From the NCBI GenBank assembly GCA_022225965.2, contig JAKJXP020000170.1:1-58424 (forward strand): a DNA stretch of 58,424 nt, read 5' to 3'. This stretch comes from Diatrype stigma. Its lineage: Eukaryota > Ascomycota > Sordariomycetes > Xylariales > Diatrypaceae. The position numbers were made by a program, and so were the translations under genes. Numbering within the stretch: position 1 is the stretch's first letter; every line of letters starts with the position of its first letter. Shown piece by piece: positions 34,163 to 44,816 of this stretch. The notes beneath the pieces are model-generated. The model was given only the letters and a program-made list of their open reading frames with translations, ran no database searches and was not told the origin of the DNA.

Positions 34163-35707
34163 CTACCATTTGCCGTCTTCAAGAAACGCCTTGAGCTTTC
34201 CATCTAACCACTTGACATCCTCTTTGCTATCACCGGGACCACCAGCCCTACAAAACATCATGGAATTAGCATCATAGTGAAAGGAATTATTTAGCATGGG
34301 GAAGAAGAACATCTCACCAATGACCCCAGATGGAAGGGAACGGAATGCATTTCCCGGTGCCCGGACGCATGCTCTTCACTTCGTATTCGGAATCCTCCGG
34401 CGGAAAGTATAGATCCGTCTGAGAAGGGAGAACGAGGGTCTTGGCCTTGATACTTCGCAGCGCGAGCTCAAGGTCTTTACCGTGTTATGGAACTCTTAGC
34501 TGTGTGGCCCACAAGACGCGTGTAGATGGGTATGGACGACTAAAACGGTTCACCCCTATTAGTGCAGAGGCAACAAACTTACCGCCGTTATACGGACTCT
34601 GGTCCGAGCAATCGGCAACTTGCCAGGTATGCAACATGACGAGAAGATTTTCCGGGTCTGTGGTCTCACCAGTCAACTCTGCATCTCTCTCTCTCTCCCG
34701 CTCTTTCTCTCATCTCACCCACCTTTCGAAAGCGCCCACCCCTCCCAAAAGCGCTTCAGGAAGTCCTCCAGCCCCGCGAACCCGAGGGCCGTCTCGTACA
34801 GCTTCTCGCGGTAGAAGGCCTGGCTGAGGCCCCAGCCGGCGTAGACGCGGCCGAGGGCCTTCAGGCCGACCTCGCGCTCCTCGGCGGTCCACGCGCGGTA
34901 CTGCTGCTGCGACGTGGCTGCTTCCCCCTGGCCGGAACCGCCCGAGGCGGCGCCCTTGGCGGCCAGCAGGGCGGACTTGACGCCCTCGAGGAACACCTGG
35001 TTGTGCGGGCTCGTGCGCGCGCTGCCGCAGAAGGGGATGGCGCGCTCGGCGAAGTTCGGGTACTGCGTGATCCACTGGTAGGTCTGGCCGGCTCCTGCTC
35101 GAAACGCAACGCATCGTCTGCTCATCAGCGACGGTAGTAGTATAGTAGTATTGTGGGTGCTGTTAGGGTAAGGCGTTGTGGTACGCAGTGTGGCACGTAT
35201 ATATATTGGCTAAATGCAACAGGCATAGCCTTACATCCGAGGCGAAAGGGAAGAAATAAAAAGGGGCAAAGAGAAGGAGAAAAATAAAGAAAAGAGACGG
35301 AGATAAAAATTACCCATGCTCCAGCCCAACACAGCCTTGACGCTCTTGATGCCGAGCCCCTCGGTCAGCAGGCGGTGCTGGGCCTTGACGTTGTCGTAGA
35401 AGGTGACGTCCGGGAACTTCCCGGCCGCGGCCCCGGAGTTGGAGTAGTTGGAGGGGCTGGTGGACTCGCCGTTGCCGAACAGGGCGGGGATGACGATGAA
35501 GTACTTGCGGGGGCTCAGGGCCATGTCGTCGCCGACCAGCCACTCGTTGGCGGCGATGGCGCCGCTGAACCACGTCGGGTAGACGACGGCGGGCAGCGAC
35601 CGGTCCCCGAACGTCTTGTACGCCACGAAGGCGTCGCGCAGCGTCGCCCCCGACTGCAGGGGGAAGTCGCCCAGGAGGAAGCGCTGGGTTTCGGAGGCGT
35701 TGGACAT
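34163..35707 (-). CDS. Homoserine O-acetyltransferase-like alpha/beta hydrolase
   Basis: Five exons, complement(34163..34247, 34318..34474, 34583..34657, 34723..35094, 35314..35707), all joining in frame, encode 360 residues. The nucleophile elbow is GWSMG (residues of about 129-133, split by intron 1). The acid is Asp in SQTDLYFPPED, and the catalytic His lies in WGHWAGGPG, split by intron 4. Other landmarks are FPLQSGATLRDAFVAYKTFG and PTWFSGAIAANEWLVG. This layout matches the MetX/Met2-like homoserine O-acetyltransferase family. The short length and absence of a C-terminal extension fit the fungal side branch often annotated simply as alpha/beta hydrolase. The true Met2 of methionine synthesis is usually longer, so a tailoring or detoxifying acyltransfer or hydrolase role is as likely. 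Same strand as the neighbouring P450. Confidence 0.8.
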
Positions 35708-36558
35708 GGTGGTTGTATTTTTCTGTAAATCTTTTTCCGTTCAATGCTTACTAATCTCCTTGAACCTTTTTTCTTTCTTCCCTTCGGAATCTTGAGGCGT
35801 TCCTTCAAATCGAGCTTCTTTATTGGAATTACGGATCGCCTGGGTACAATAGACGTGCTTTGTACGGATCATCCGTAGCTCAAGTGGAAGCACTAGCTTG
35901 GCTGCGGGGTTGTTGCTCTTATCTACGGAGGAGATCCTGGCGACGTGAACCGACGCTGGCCGTGACAACCGATAGATACAGCCGCCTACTACCCATGATA
36001 ACAGCTTGACTGTGTTGATTAGTGACGTAGGTAAACCTTAGTATTGCACCTCGTAGAAACGGGCCCGAGCTGATGAATTCAACGTTCAACGTTGAATGGG
36101 TTTTCAATCAGCAATTTGACAAGATATGATATACCTTACCACATGCAAGACACAAGTGCGATACGAAGCAGTAGGATGGGAAAACAATTCGTATTGTTGG
36201 TATCTTTCGCTTGCTAACTCAAGGGCATTTCCGTTCTGGGTATAGCATGCCTAGAATACATACGTAGAGAAACACCGGTATGATGAGCACCATCTACTCG
36301 AGAGGCTACCCACCCTGTCACAAACCGTGAGCCACCCTAGCCTCCCTCCCCATGGAGGAAAAAAGCGTACCTGATCCACTACTTCTGTCCTCAGAAGTAG
36401 ATACAACCTGCCCATTGCCTCTCCAAGTACGCCGGAATCAAGGGTGGTTGAACGCACCCTCTGAGCCATACGTGCCCACAGCGTTATGGAGCGAGCAGTA
36501 GAGCTATGTAAAAGGCGCCATCAGAAATCCTGTATCAGCTGTATCAGGATTGGTTGGT
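35708..36558. other. Intergenic, no gene recognised
   Basis: About 850 bp between two minus-strand genes. No supported frame. Confidence 0.5.
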
Positions 36559-38149
36559 TCACCGGCGTCGACGGAACCTGCTATTGAAGCCGGGCCCGCC
36601 CTTGGCACCGTTATTCCGCAGCTTCAACCTCTTGAAGTTGGCGTGGGCCATCTCGTTAACCTTCCTCGCGGCCTTCTTGATCTTGCCTTCCTCGTTGGGC
36701 TTCTCCTTCTTCGCGGTATCTTTCTTGGTTGTCTTTGTCTTCGGCTTCCTCTGCGAGGAGTTGTCCTCCTCATCTTCCTCTTCAGCCAGCTCGTCGAATT
36801 CCGAGTCAGAGCCGAGATCCAGGGGCGACTCGTCGCCATCAGGCTTCGTGGCGTCGAATTGCGTCTCAGGAACAGTGTCTTCTTCGGCATCATCTGGCTT
36901 TGCTTCGGATGACTCCTGTGGACGCTTGCTTCGCGTCGGCTTCATGTTGACGCGGCGGGTAGTCCGTTTCTGGCCCTTCTTCTTGTAGACCCTGAGCGGT
37001 CGACCGTCACGACCTAAGGCATCTTCAGTAGGACTGTCGTAGAGGGCTTCGTCGTCAAATCCGCCAAGAAGCTGCGGCCCTTGGCTATCTGGTTCCAAGA
37101 CGTCATCGCTAGGTTTCTGAGGCTGCGACGAGGGTTTTGGCTTCGGGTTCGGTTTCGGGCCTGCGTCGTCCTCGCCTTCCATCTCGCGCAGTGCTTCCAA
37201 TTCCTCGTCTAGCTTCTCTTCCTCCAATTTCCGCAGACTTGCCACGACGCTGCTCAGACTGCGCCCAAGTGGCTTGCGCGGGAGGCGTAGAGGTCGCGGC
37301 GACTTGTACCCGCCGTCCTCATCGATCGGTGGCAAAGGAGCCCTCCGCAGAAAGGAAGGCGTGGCGAATTGAAGCTTGCTGACTGACGTCGGGGTCTTTC
37401 CGCCTGCAGCGTTTCCATCGCGGGGTTTCAGTGGTGTCATGAAGGTGTTCAGCATATTGCGCTTGCTGGAAGACATCGGTGTCCTTCCCAGCTTGGCGAC
37501 GCTCAACTCGTCGATGTCGCTACCGGCAGACTTCTTGCTAGGAGTTGCGTGTACCTGCACGACATCTTTCGACGGCTCACCAGATCGATCTTTGGACGGG
37601 GTGTTCTCATTGTTCTCCTCGAGCAGGTCGAACAAGCCCAAGACTCGACCATCCTTCTGTGGCGTTGGGCCAATGGAGGTGGGCATGGCTGGGCTGAACA
37701 GCTTGCGGGAGGAAGGCGTCTCGAACGACACCTCTTCCGCATCATATTGCCGGGATTTGGATGGCGTCTGATCTGGCCTGGTTCGTTTTGATGGAGTTAA
37801 AGTGATGTTCTCATCTGACGTGCGTTTCCTAGACCTAGGCAATTCCTTGGCCTTTGGTGGCTGTGCCTTTGGCGGCTGTGATTTTCCAGCCAAGATATCT
37901 CTGACTTGGTTGTATTGTTTATATTTTCTTGCTATTGGCACGAGGTTAGACAGGCGAGTGGTTTTGGGAAGAGGAGAAGACGGTAGAGAGTGAAGTGGAA
38001 GTCTTACCGATTTCTGGGTTGTTCTTGATATCATCGCGACCTGGTTTGGAGCCGCTGTTTTGCTTGGCCCAGTCGCCTTCGAATCGCTTCAACGCGGTTC
38101 TCAGTTCCTGGGCAGTGGCCTCGTAATTCGCTCTTTCTACGTCCTCCAT
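36559..38149 (-). CDS. sld2: DNA replication regulator Sld2/Drc1
   Basis: Two exons, complement(36559..37931, 38008..38149), encode 504 residues; GTAAGA and CAATAG splice sites keep frame. The N-terminal 60 residues carry the conserved Sld2 motif: ELRTALKRFEGDWAKQ, then GRDDIKNNPEIARKYKQYNQVRDIL. The central part is disordered and rich in Ser/Thr-Pro and TPSK/TPxK sites (TPSKRTRP, TPSSRKLF, TPQKDGR, HATPSKK), the expected targets of cyclin-dependent kinase. The C-terminus is basic and ends NSRFRRRR. In yeast, CDK-phosphorylated Sld2 binds Dpb11 and helps load GINS and polymerase epsilon at origins; the N-terminus is shared with RecQL4. The ATG at 38,149 is the first in frame. This is a core housekeeping gene among more accessory neighbours. 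Confidence 0.88.
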
Positions 38150-39537
38150 TTCGAAGACAAAGCTATGCAATGGGGTATAATGCCTGGGATTAAAGACAAT
38201 TCAAGACCCGAAATACGTGTTACTATCAGGAACCAATTCGATAGTGCTTTGGTTGGATGTAAATTGAGGTAGAAATGTCACAAGTGTTAGTGCAATCAAT
38301 CACTAAACGCGACTGGACCGCGATATTTCAATTAAGACGCGATTGATCTGGTGGGGCATCCTAGCGCCCTTTGCACCCAGTCCCGCCCCTTATGCCTGTA
38401 CGCTTGGTACAGTGCTCAGTCACGAGTGTCACGTGATACCCCACCTAGCTAGTATAGATAAGTAGACAGGCGTATCGATACCCATCAATACTTAGGAAAT
38501 ACAACATCAAGCCTTAGACGTTTGCTTCAGTTGAGCTAGCTAGGTAGCGCAAGACAATACTACTACCTAATAGTTAGGACTAATTAGATAGGTTAGATTG
38601 AATCGACCTAGTTCTGAACCAACCAATCACGCGGGATTCCACATAACTAAAAGCAAGCAACCATGCAAGAAGAGACCTCGGAGCCACTTGGTCACACCTA
38701 AACACGCAAACCTACCTAGGTACCTACAGACCAGGCCACACTTACGAATATAAACCCTCTTACCAGCAAAATTTTCCACCAGCAGCAGATTGAACCAAGC
38801 AATTGGAACCTGATGGTGAGATGGCCGAGTTGGTTATGGCGCCAGGTTAAGGTTACCTTAACATGTTGACATGTAAACAACAATATCCTGGTGGAGCAAT
38901 CCTCGTGGGTTCAAATCCCACTCTCATCAGCTTATATTTTTGATGTTATCTCTTGTCTTGTTAGGCGTGGGCGGGAGAATATTTTTGTGGTTGTTGTGGT
39001 GGGTGTGTCCATTCCCAGTGTGCATTATTATATGTGTACTTAGGGTTAGGTAAGCACCTATGCATAAAATCACATTACCTACCTAGGTAGGTACTAGGTA
39101 TTGTGGGGCTCGGACCTCCGAGATCCCTAAAATCAGGCACTCACTCCGCTGCCGAAAAAACTATATCGGTATTGTACCTGTACAATACTTTCTTTCGTAC
39201 ATCGGTGCTTGAAGGTGCAGGTAGACTCAGAGTTTATAGCGCCGCGTCCTGATAAACTTAAAACTTATCACAGGAAAGGAGATGCTCACGACCTTCATTA
39301 TCCCTCCACCCAGTAGGTACTAGGTACGTTTTGATCCGTTCCTTTTGACAATCATTTCGACTCTCGAGTACCCCATTCCCATATGTATGTATCAACCGTA
39401 TAAAAACCCATGCTGCCACGCATAGCTACTACCTCACTTGAAGACCGCAAACCAAACCCCAACCTGCCTGGGGGGTTTATCATCTTGGGTCCGCAAATTG
39501 GACACCACAATTTGGGGGGTTTCAGAGAGCACAACGA
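38150..39537. other. Intergenic holding tRNA-Leu
   Basis: About 1.4 kb. It contains the tRNA-Leu gene and two ACCTAGGT palindromes (38,714 and 39,081), with related TACCTA/TAGGTA words around both. No protein gene recognised. Confidence 0.6.
38815..38929 (+). tRNA. tRNA-Leu (anticodon AAG) with a 33-nt intron
   Basis: Acceptor stem GGTGAGA pairs with TCTCATC (one G-T wobble at the second pair), with A as discriminator base. The D arm begins GGCCGAG. The anticodon stem CCAGG/CCTGG encloses TT-AAG-G, then an intron (38,853-38,885) starting one base after the anticodon, the canonical position. A long variable arm (GGA GCAA TCC) typical of Leu and a perfect T arm (GTGGG TTCAAAT CCCAC) follow. 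A T5 run at 38,937-38,941 is a good RNA polymerase III terminator. Confidence 0.93.
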
Positions 39538-41767
39538 TCATGTCCGTGGTGTAAAACTCAGCTTAGTCCATGGCCTCGGGATCTTCGCTACGCGCCAGGA
39601 AAGCCAACGGGGAGCGTCAGGCTCAACAAGTACGAAATCATAGCTCATAAGAAGCTGAGCGACAATGGTCTTCATGAAGGAGGCCGCATAGTATCTTCCA
39701 GGACTGCGTAATGGGTGTCAGTCGATTCTAGCAACCAATACTTACACTTATCTGAGATAACCAAGGATTTGATTACAAGGCAAGCACCTGATTGCAAGGC
39801 AAGCATCTGATTGCAAGGGAACGAACTCACCAGGCCATGCGTCCGGTTCCCCACATCAAGAACGAATGATCAACATCGGTCAGGCTCGAGGGCTTCGACT
39901 GCCTTGCTAACGGTGCAGCAGAAACACCGTGAGCATCGGGTAGGATAGCGGGATCCACAAATCGGAAACCAGAGAACTCTTCGGGAGAAGGGTAGTAGTC
40001 GGCGCTCATGTTGATGGCCCTGGACGGGGCACATGCCCACTCCCCGACGGCCACCTTCGTTCCGTCTGACAGGGCGAAAGGCTGGAGCGCACAGCGGCGG
40101 ACACTCACTAGAGAACTGGTGGTAAGAGCAAGTCGAGAAAAGTCGATATGCCAATGTCAGGTGTAAAAGTTACTCACTTGACTCTACAGGGGTAAGACGC
40201 GCTGACTCCTTGATGAAGCTGTCAAGCAATGGTAGGCCCTTTCCCGTACACTCAAACTCCCCATAGGAAGCCGCTAGTTCGTCCCGGAGCGGCTTGACGT
40301 ATTCGGGGTGAAGGCAAAGATCATGGATTACATAAACAACGGTCTGTTACGAGCATGTCTTAGATCGCAATCATACTGTCGTGTAATTTTTGAAGAGCCG
40401 ATACTGACCGTGGATAGAATATGAACTGAGCCAAACCAGATCGCCATCAACTCGTAGATGACACGTTCCGCTGACCATGGGTTCTGCTTCGGGGCCGTCT
40501 CGATGATCCACTGGATACAGTCGGCCTGTGTTCGTCGGTGGGAGGAAGGTTAGCTCTGATAACAATCTAACATACCACACGTTTATGAGTACTCACGTGT
40601 TTGGGGACTGTATGCCCCAAGCGCTTGCGGTCCTGCTCTTGGATGCGCTGCTCTGCAATAGGAATCAAGCATTTGAAGAACGTCTTATGTGAGTTCAGCG
40701 TGCGACTTAGCACTCCGCCGACAACTGAGGCAAGGGGCTTGGGTAACAGCTTTACAATCTCGGCATTCAGCAGAGTTTCCTCTACGTACCCGAGAGCCGA
40801 GGACATGAATTCTTTGTTTTTGACTGGGATTTATCAAGGTCAGACAGATAGCCTTTTGGACGTGGAACATGCCATGGGTCGTCATAAGGGCTTACTTAGG
40901 TCCTCCCCGAATAATGACCGTGCGTTCAAGAGTACCACCAGGTTCATCATCATCGGGTACAGTGGAGCGTGTATGGTTCCTGTTGCTCGAATAACGAATT
41001 AGGACATATACCTCCGCGTTATTAACAGTAAGCATTCCAGACGACTTACCAGGGATAGTTTTCTTATTTGATAACAGCTCGTCCCAACGTGTCCGGGTAA
41101 GGAGACCAAGATCAGGGAGAAGTTGAGGGATATTATTGGTCAAAAGGGTACGCAGGGTACGAACGAACCCAACCCCTTCGACTCCCCGTCGGTCAAACCA
41201 GTTAAAGCCATTCATCGTGTAGACGGGCTGAAGCATCTGTGCACCAAGTACGTAAGATAATCATGCATTGTAAGGGAACTCGATTCGATGATGCTTACAT
41301 GTTTCGCCGCACCGTTAAGGGAGAGCACGGTGTCAGGGGCATTGTCCAGCTCCTTGATATGCTTTGGCGAAGACACAAAGGTCATGCGTACGTCGGGCGC
41401 ATGGATCTCGAAGGGTTTCCCGCCGGACTTTTGTTTTTTAGCACGGTGACAATAGACAGATATGTGAGTAGCTTACGTGGTGAAATCCTTGTTGGATGAT
41501 GCCGGGTCCTCTGAAGAGATAGGCCCAGGCACGAATGCGCTTCCTGATAATCTGATAAATGCCTAAGATAGATACCTGGTAGGATTGAAAGGTTAGCTAC
41601 GATGCACTTATATATATAAGAGTGAGCAGATAGCTCACGGGATTCGCCTTCGCCCTCGAGGCGGAGCTGGTGATGAGTACGCAGGCGATGCCAGCGATGC
41701 TGCTTAAGATGATTGCCAGTTCCATCGGAGACGGAGCCCATGGTAAGTCTGAGGATTTCACGAACAT
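39538..41767 (-). CDS. Cytochrome P450 (second gene)
   Basis: Ten exons: complement(39538..39703, 39831..40107, 40178..40343, 40409..40525, 40597..40823, 40896..40979, 41050..41236, 41299..41427, 41477..41575, 41639..41767), all in frame, 526 residues. The N-terminal anchor is MELAIILSSIAGIACVLI; ATG 41,725 or 41,833 are alternative starts. The I-helix region lies in RVIYELMAIWFGSVHILSTT, where the usual AGxDT is replaced. ExxR is in FIKESARL, and the strand after it is CALQPFALSDGT. The heme loop is MWGTGRMACPGR (Cys about 472), with its Cys codon created by splicing (TG|T). The C-terminal PRPWTKLSF is common in fungal secondary-metabolism P450s. The intron before the last exon carries an 18-19-bp tandem repeat. 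It is divergent from the rhodopsin-like gene, with about 257 bp between the start codons. Substrate unknown. Confidence 0.87.
39771..39820 (+). repeat. Tandem repeat inside a P450 intron
   Basis: Two full units of 19 bp (gattRcaaggcaagcaYct) and a partial third unit lie inside the last intron of the second P450 gene. They contribute much of that intron's 127-nt length, twice that of its neighbours. Confidence 0.85.
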
Positions 41768-42024
41768 GGTGGGCAAAGGCAAGCGCTTACGGGACCTGTA
41801 AAATGGCTTGCGTGGAGGGGAGGGAGTAGGCATACCCACGATATCCTTTTGCTCTCAAAGCCTAGCAGACATCGTAGATAGAGATGTCCCCCCCAATGTC
41901 ATACCATTTCCCCCATTTCAATCAAGATTGCGAATAGCTTTTGGAATTCATAAGCGTTCCTCTTCATTGAAATCCGCATATTGTATTCTACGCAGTTTTC
42001 GGCTCCTCTAAGACGTCTTACACG

Positions 42025-43467
42025 ATGGACTCGTCCATTGATCTCTGTAAACTTCCCGCAGCACCTGCTCCTGATGGACATAGCAATTTTGAGAATCCTA
42101 CTTCATTAGGGCCAGCCTTGATGGGGGTTACGGCCGTCACCGTGGCATGGGGAATCATCTTCACCGCTGCTCGATTCTACATAAACATTCGGAAGTTAGT
42201 ATGGGCCGACTGTAGTTTCTGGTATTCAAGGATACCCATGTGCCCAAGTGCTTGGGAAGATCTTATGCGCCAACATTACGGTTTCTGATTGCGATGACAC
42301 AGACTTCAACTTGATAGCTCTTTTCGCCGCTATAGCTATCTTAGGCGTTGAGAGTACACGTAAGTTTGCCCAGTGGCCAGAAAAGGGGAAGGGAAACAGA
42401 CAATTGGGTAAGGAGAGTATTACTGACTGATCATACCGCTTTTGTTCACAGAACTGAGAGTGGCACGCCATATCTGGGACGTCCCAGCATGCTTGTTCGA
42501 TGCCAACTATGTAAAAGTGAGGCAGTCCTGAAGTCATGATGAAAGCGCATAAACATGTGAGCGTTACCTTAGCTAATCAACCCCCCAGGGAATCTACATT
42601 CCGGCAGTCCTTCTTCAGATTGGCTCTTTTTTCGCGAAGGCATCTATCTTTCTCCTTTTTCGCCAGCTTTTTGCGATACACAAGAACATGCGTGTCGTGA
42701 TTTGGATCGGTCTGGTATTTGACTTCTTCCTGTACGCCTCCGGTATCGCCGTTGCTACGTACTATGAGACGCCCCGGGCAGGCGAGTCTTGGACAACCGT
42801 GCTGGATGGGCGCACGTTGATCCCGCTACGCTGGTGGCAGGTTCAGTCGGCCCTTAGTGTAGTGCTGGACTTCTACATCTTCATCATTCCTCTGCCCGTC
42901 GTAGCGAAGCTCAAGCTGCCTATACAGCGACGCATTCCGCTGATTGCCTTTTTCTCGCTGGCTCTCATGTTAGTTCCAACTGTTTCCTGAAAACCTTCTG
43001 AAGTGTTACGTCACTGACATTTTCACAAAAGGGGCATTGCGGCCAGTATAGCCTCTCTCGTTGAGAGAATAGAAATCACACATACGAACGACACGACGTG
43101 GATTTCCACGATTCTCTCCCTTTGCAGGTACGCTATCTCCGGTTTCTTATAATACCTGATTTCTTGCATATTTCTCTGCCGTCAGCTAACCGTGCTCAGT
43201 ATTGTCGAGCTCAATGTAGCCATCATTGTCGGCTCTGCGCCTGGCTTCTCTAGCTTCTCGCGCTCGCATTTAGCCGACCTATCCGCCGTGAAACTCCTTA
43301 TCTCGAGCTTCTCCTCTAATAGTAAAGTGAAGTCGTACGACCCAGAAGCCGCGGAAAGCAGGTCGGGCACTGCTGATGTCAGAGACAAGAACATGCAGGG
43401 CCATGATCACCGCTATTATGAGCTGAATGATACATGGATGCTTAGGAGCGGGAATATGGCTAACTGA
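42025..43467 (+). CDS. Rhodopsin-domain (PTH11-like fold) integral membrane protein
   Basis: Six exons, 42025..42211, 42303..42359, 42452..42516, 42589..42968, 43032..43127 and 43200..43467, joining in frame, 350 residues. Exon 1 uses a weaker donor (T|GTAGTT) that gives WADYFNLIAL. Seven hydrophobic segments are visible: LMGVTAVTVAWGIIFTAARF, LIALFAAIAILG, VLLQIGSFFAKASIFLLF, VVIWIGLVFDFFLYASGIA, ALSVVLDFYIFIIPLPVV, IPLIAFFSLALMGIAASIA and ILSLCSIVELNVAIIVGSAP. GRHIWDVP-like (ARHIWDVP), KASIFLLFRQLF and SIVELNVAIIVGSAP are hallmarks of the fungal rhodopsin domain, Pfam-type, common in Pezizomycotina plasma membranes. There is no retinal-binding Lys of true opsins at an obvious place. The tail is polar and short. 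Ligand and signalling role unknown. Confidence 0.85.
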
Positions 43468-44816
43468 GATATAGCCTAGACGGTGACTCGAGCTGATTCA
43501 TCCGGTTATGGTATCATGAGAACGGGATTTGAGTTAGTTTATTGTATACAATAACCAAGCTAGAAAGCAGCTCCACTTGATTGAAGTCGTTAAGTTGCTT
43601 TCCACCCTGGCGGTAGCTGCATGACTAAGTATACATGGGAAATGGCCATCTTCTGATCTCAAATAAGTAGGAAAGCGGCTCCTTGAGTTCCTTGTAATTC
43701 TCCCATCATTTGGCACATGATATGACTCACTTCACCTTCTTATACCTAGGCAGTGCCGTAGTTTTCTCACCAGTCGCCCAATTATCTGCAACGTGGCATA
43801 TCAACAGGGATTTGCAGCTTGAGCAGTTACTATCACAATCACAGTTCAGGTCATCGAAAGCAATGCTCAAGGAGCAGCACGCGTATGGAATGTTTCTATT
43901 CCTATGTCCATAAGCGCAGGATGAAAGGCATAAAGTAGTTTAGGCTGGACAGGCCAGGCTGATGGGAGAGGGTGGGTAGTAGTGATATGGGGGTTTATGC
44001 AGAGGAACTATGTACGTCGCTGTCGTAGTCGGCGGTTGAGTAGCTGAAGGTATACACTGGGTTAAGCCGCCTCCTTGTTGATGATGATAATGCCCACTCA
44101 ATCGAGTCACCCACTTCGTCCCTCCAAGTCCTGCATTCGCCGTTCCAACTAATCCCTTCAGCCGTCCCCCTCTTTTTGAACCGGACCATGCCGGCAGCAC
44201 GCATACTTGCGCCAGATACCTCCCCACCCACGTTCGCGTTCATCAATAGCAAGCAACCGGCTACCCATCAAACTTCCGCCCGTCGTAGGTGCATCCATAC
44301 GTCCGTCCATTCATCCGTCTTGTATATGCAAATCATGCTAGATATCATGATGTACTAGTTTGTAAATAAAAAAGGGGGGAGAGAAAAGAGAGGAAAACAC
44401 AGCAAGAACCCAAGACGGTGCTAGTAGCCGTACGATAATGAGACTGCACCCGACGAATATCTCCGCTGGGGAAGGGAAGGGGGGTTGCAAAACAATGTAA
44501 CGCCCGAACGCCTCATTCGCAACTGAGGCGAACCCTCCAAAAAAGCAGTGCCATCCCTTGACGATTCGCCTTCACGCCTCCTCTAAATGGAATCAACCAA
44601 CCAATCCCACCGAGCGGGGTATAAGGTAAAAATAGGTCGTAGTAAAACAAGAGTGCCACCCTTCGTAACAAGATAATTAGATGGCTAGTGGGTAGTGTGA
44701 AACAAATTTCGTACAATGTGTGGTCGGAGTGTCGTCCTAGTGTTCAAGTGCAGACGCCTCCGATGAAGTGTGTGGTCTGTGGTCTGTGGTAGTGCTTTTC
44801 CGGAAGATGGCGTCAC
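43468..44816. other. Intergenic between convergent genes
   Basis: About 1.35 kb between the 3' ends of the rhodopsin-like gene and spt7. The right third is probably the long 3' UTR of spt7. No gene recognised. Confidence 0.5.

Noticed and set aside
32130..43467. A secondary-metabolite cluster made of two P450s, an acyltransferase-like enzyme and a membrane protein
   Set aside because: No backbone synthase or pathway transcription factor is present and the replication gene sld2 lies in the middle.
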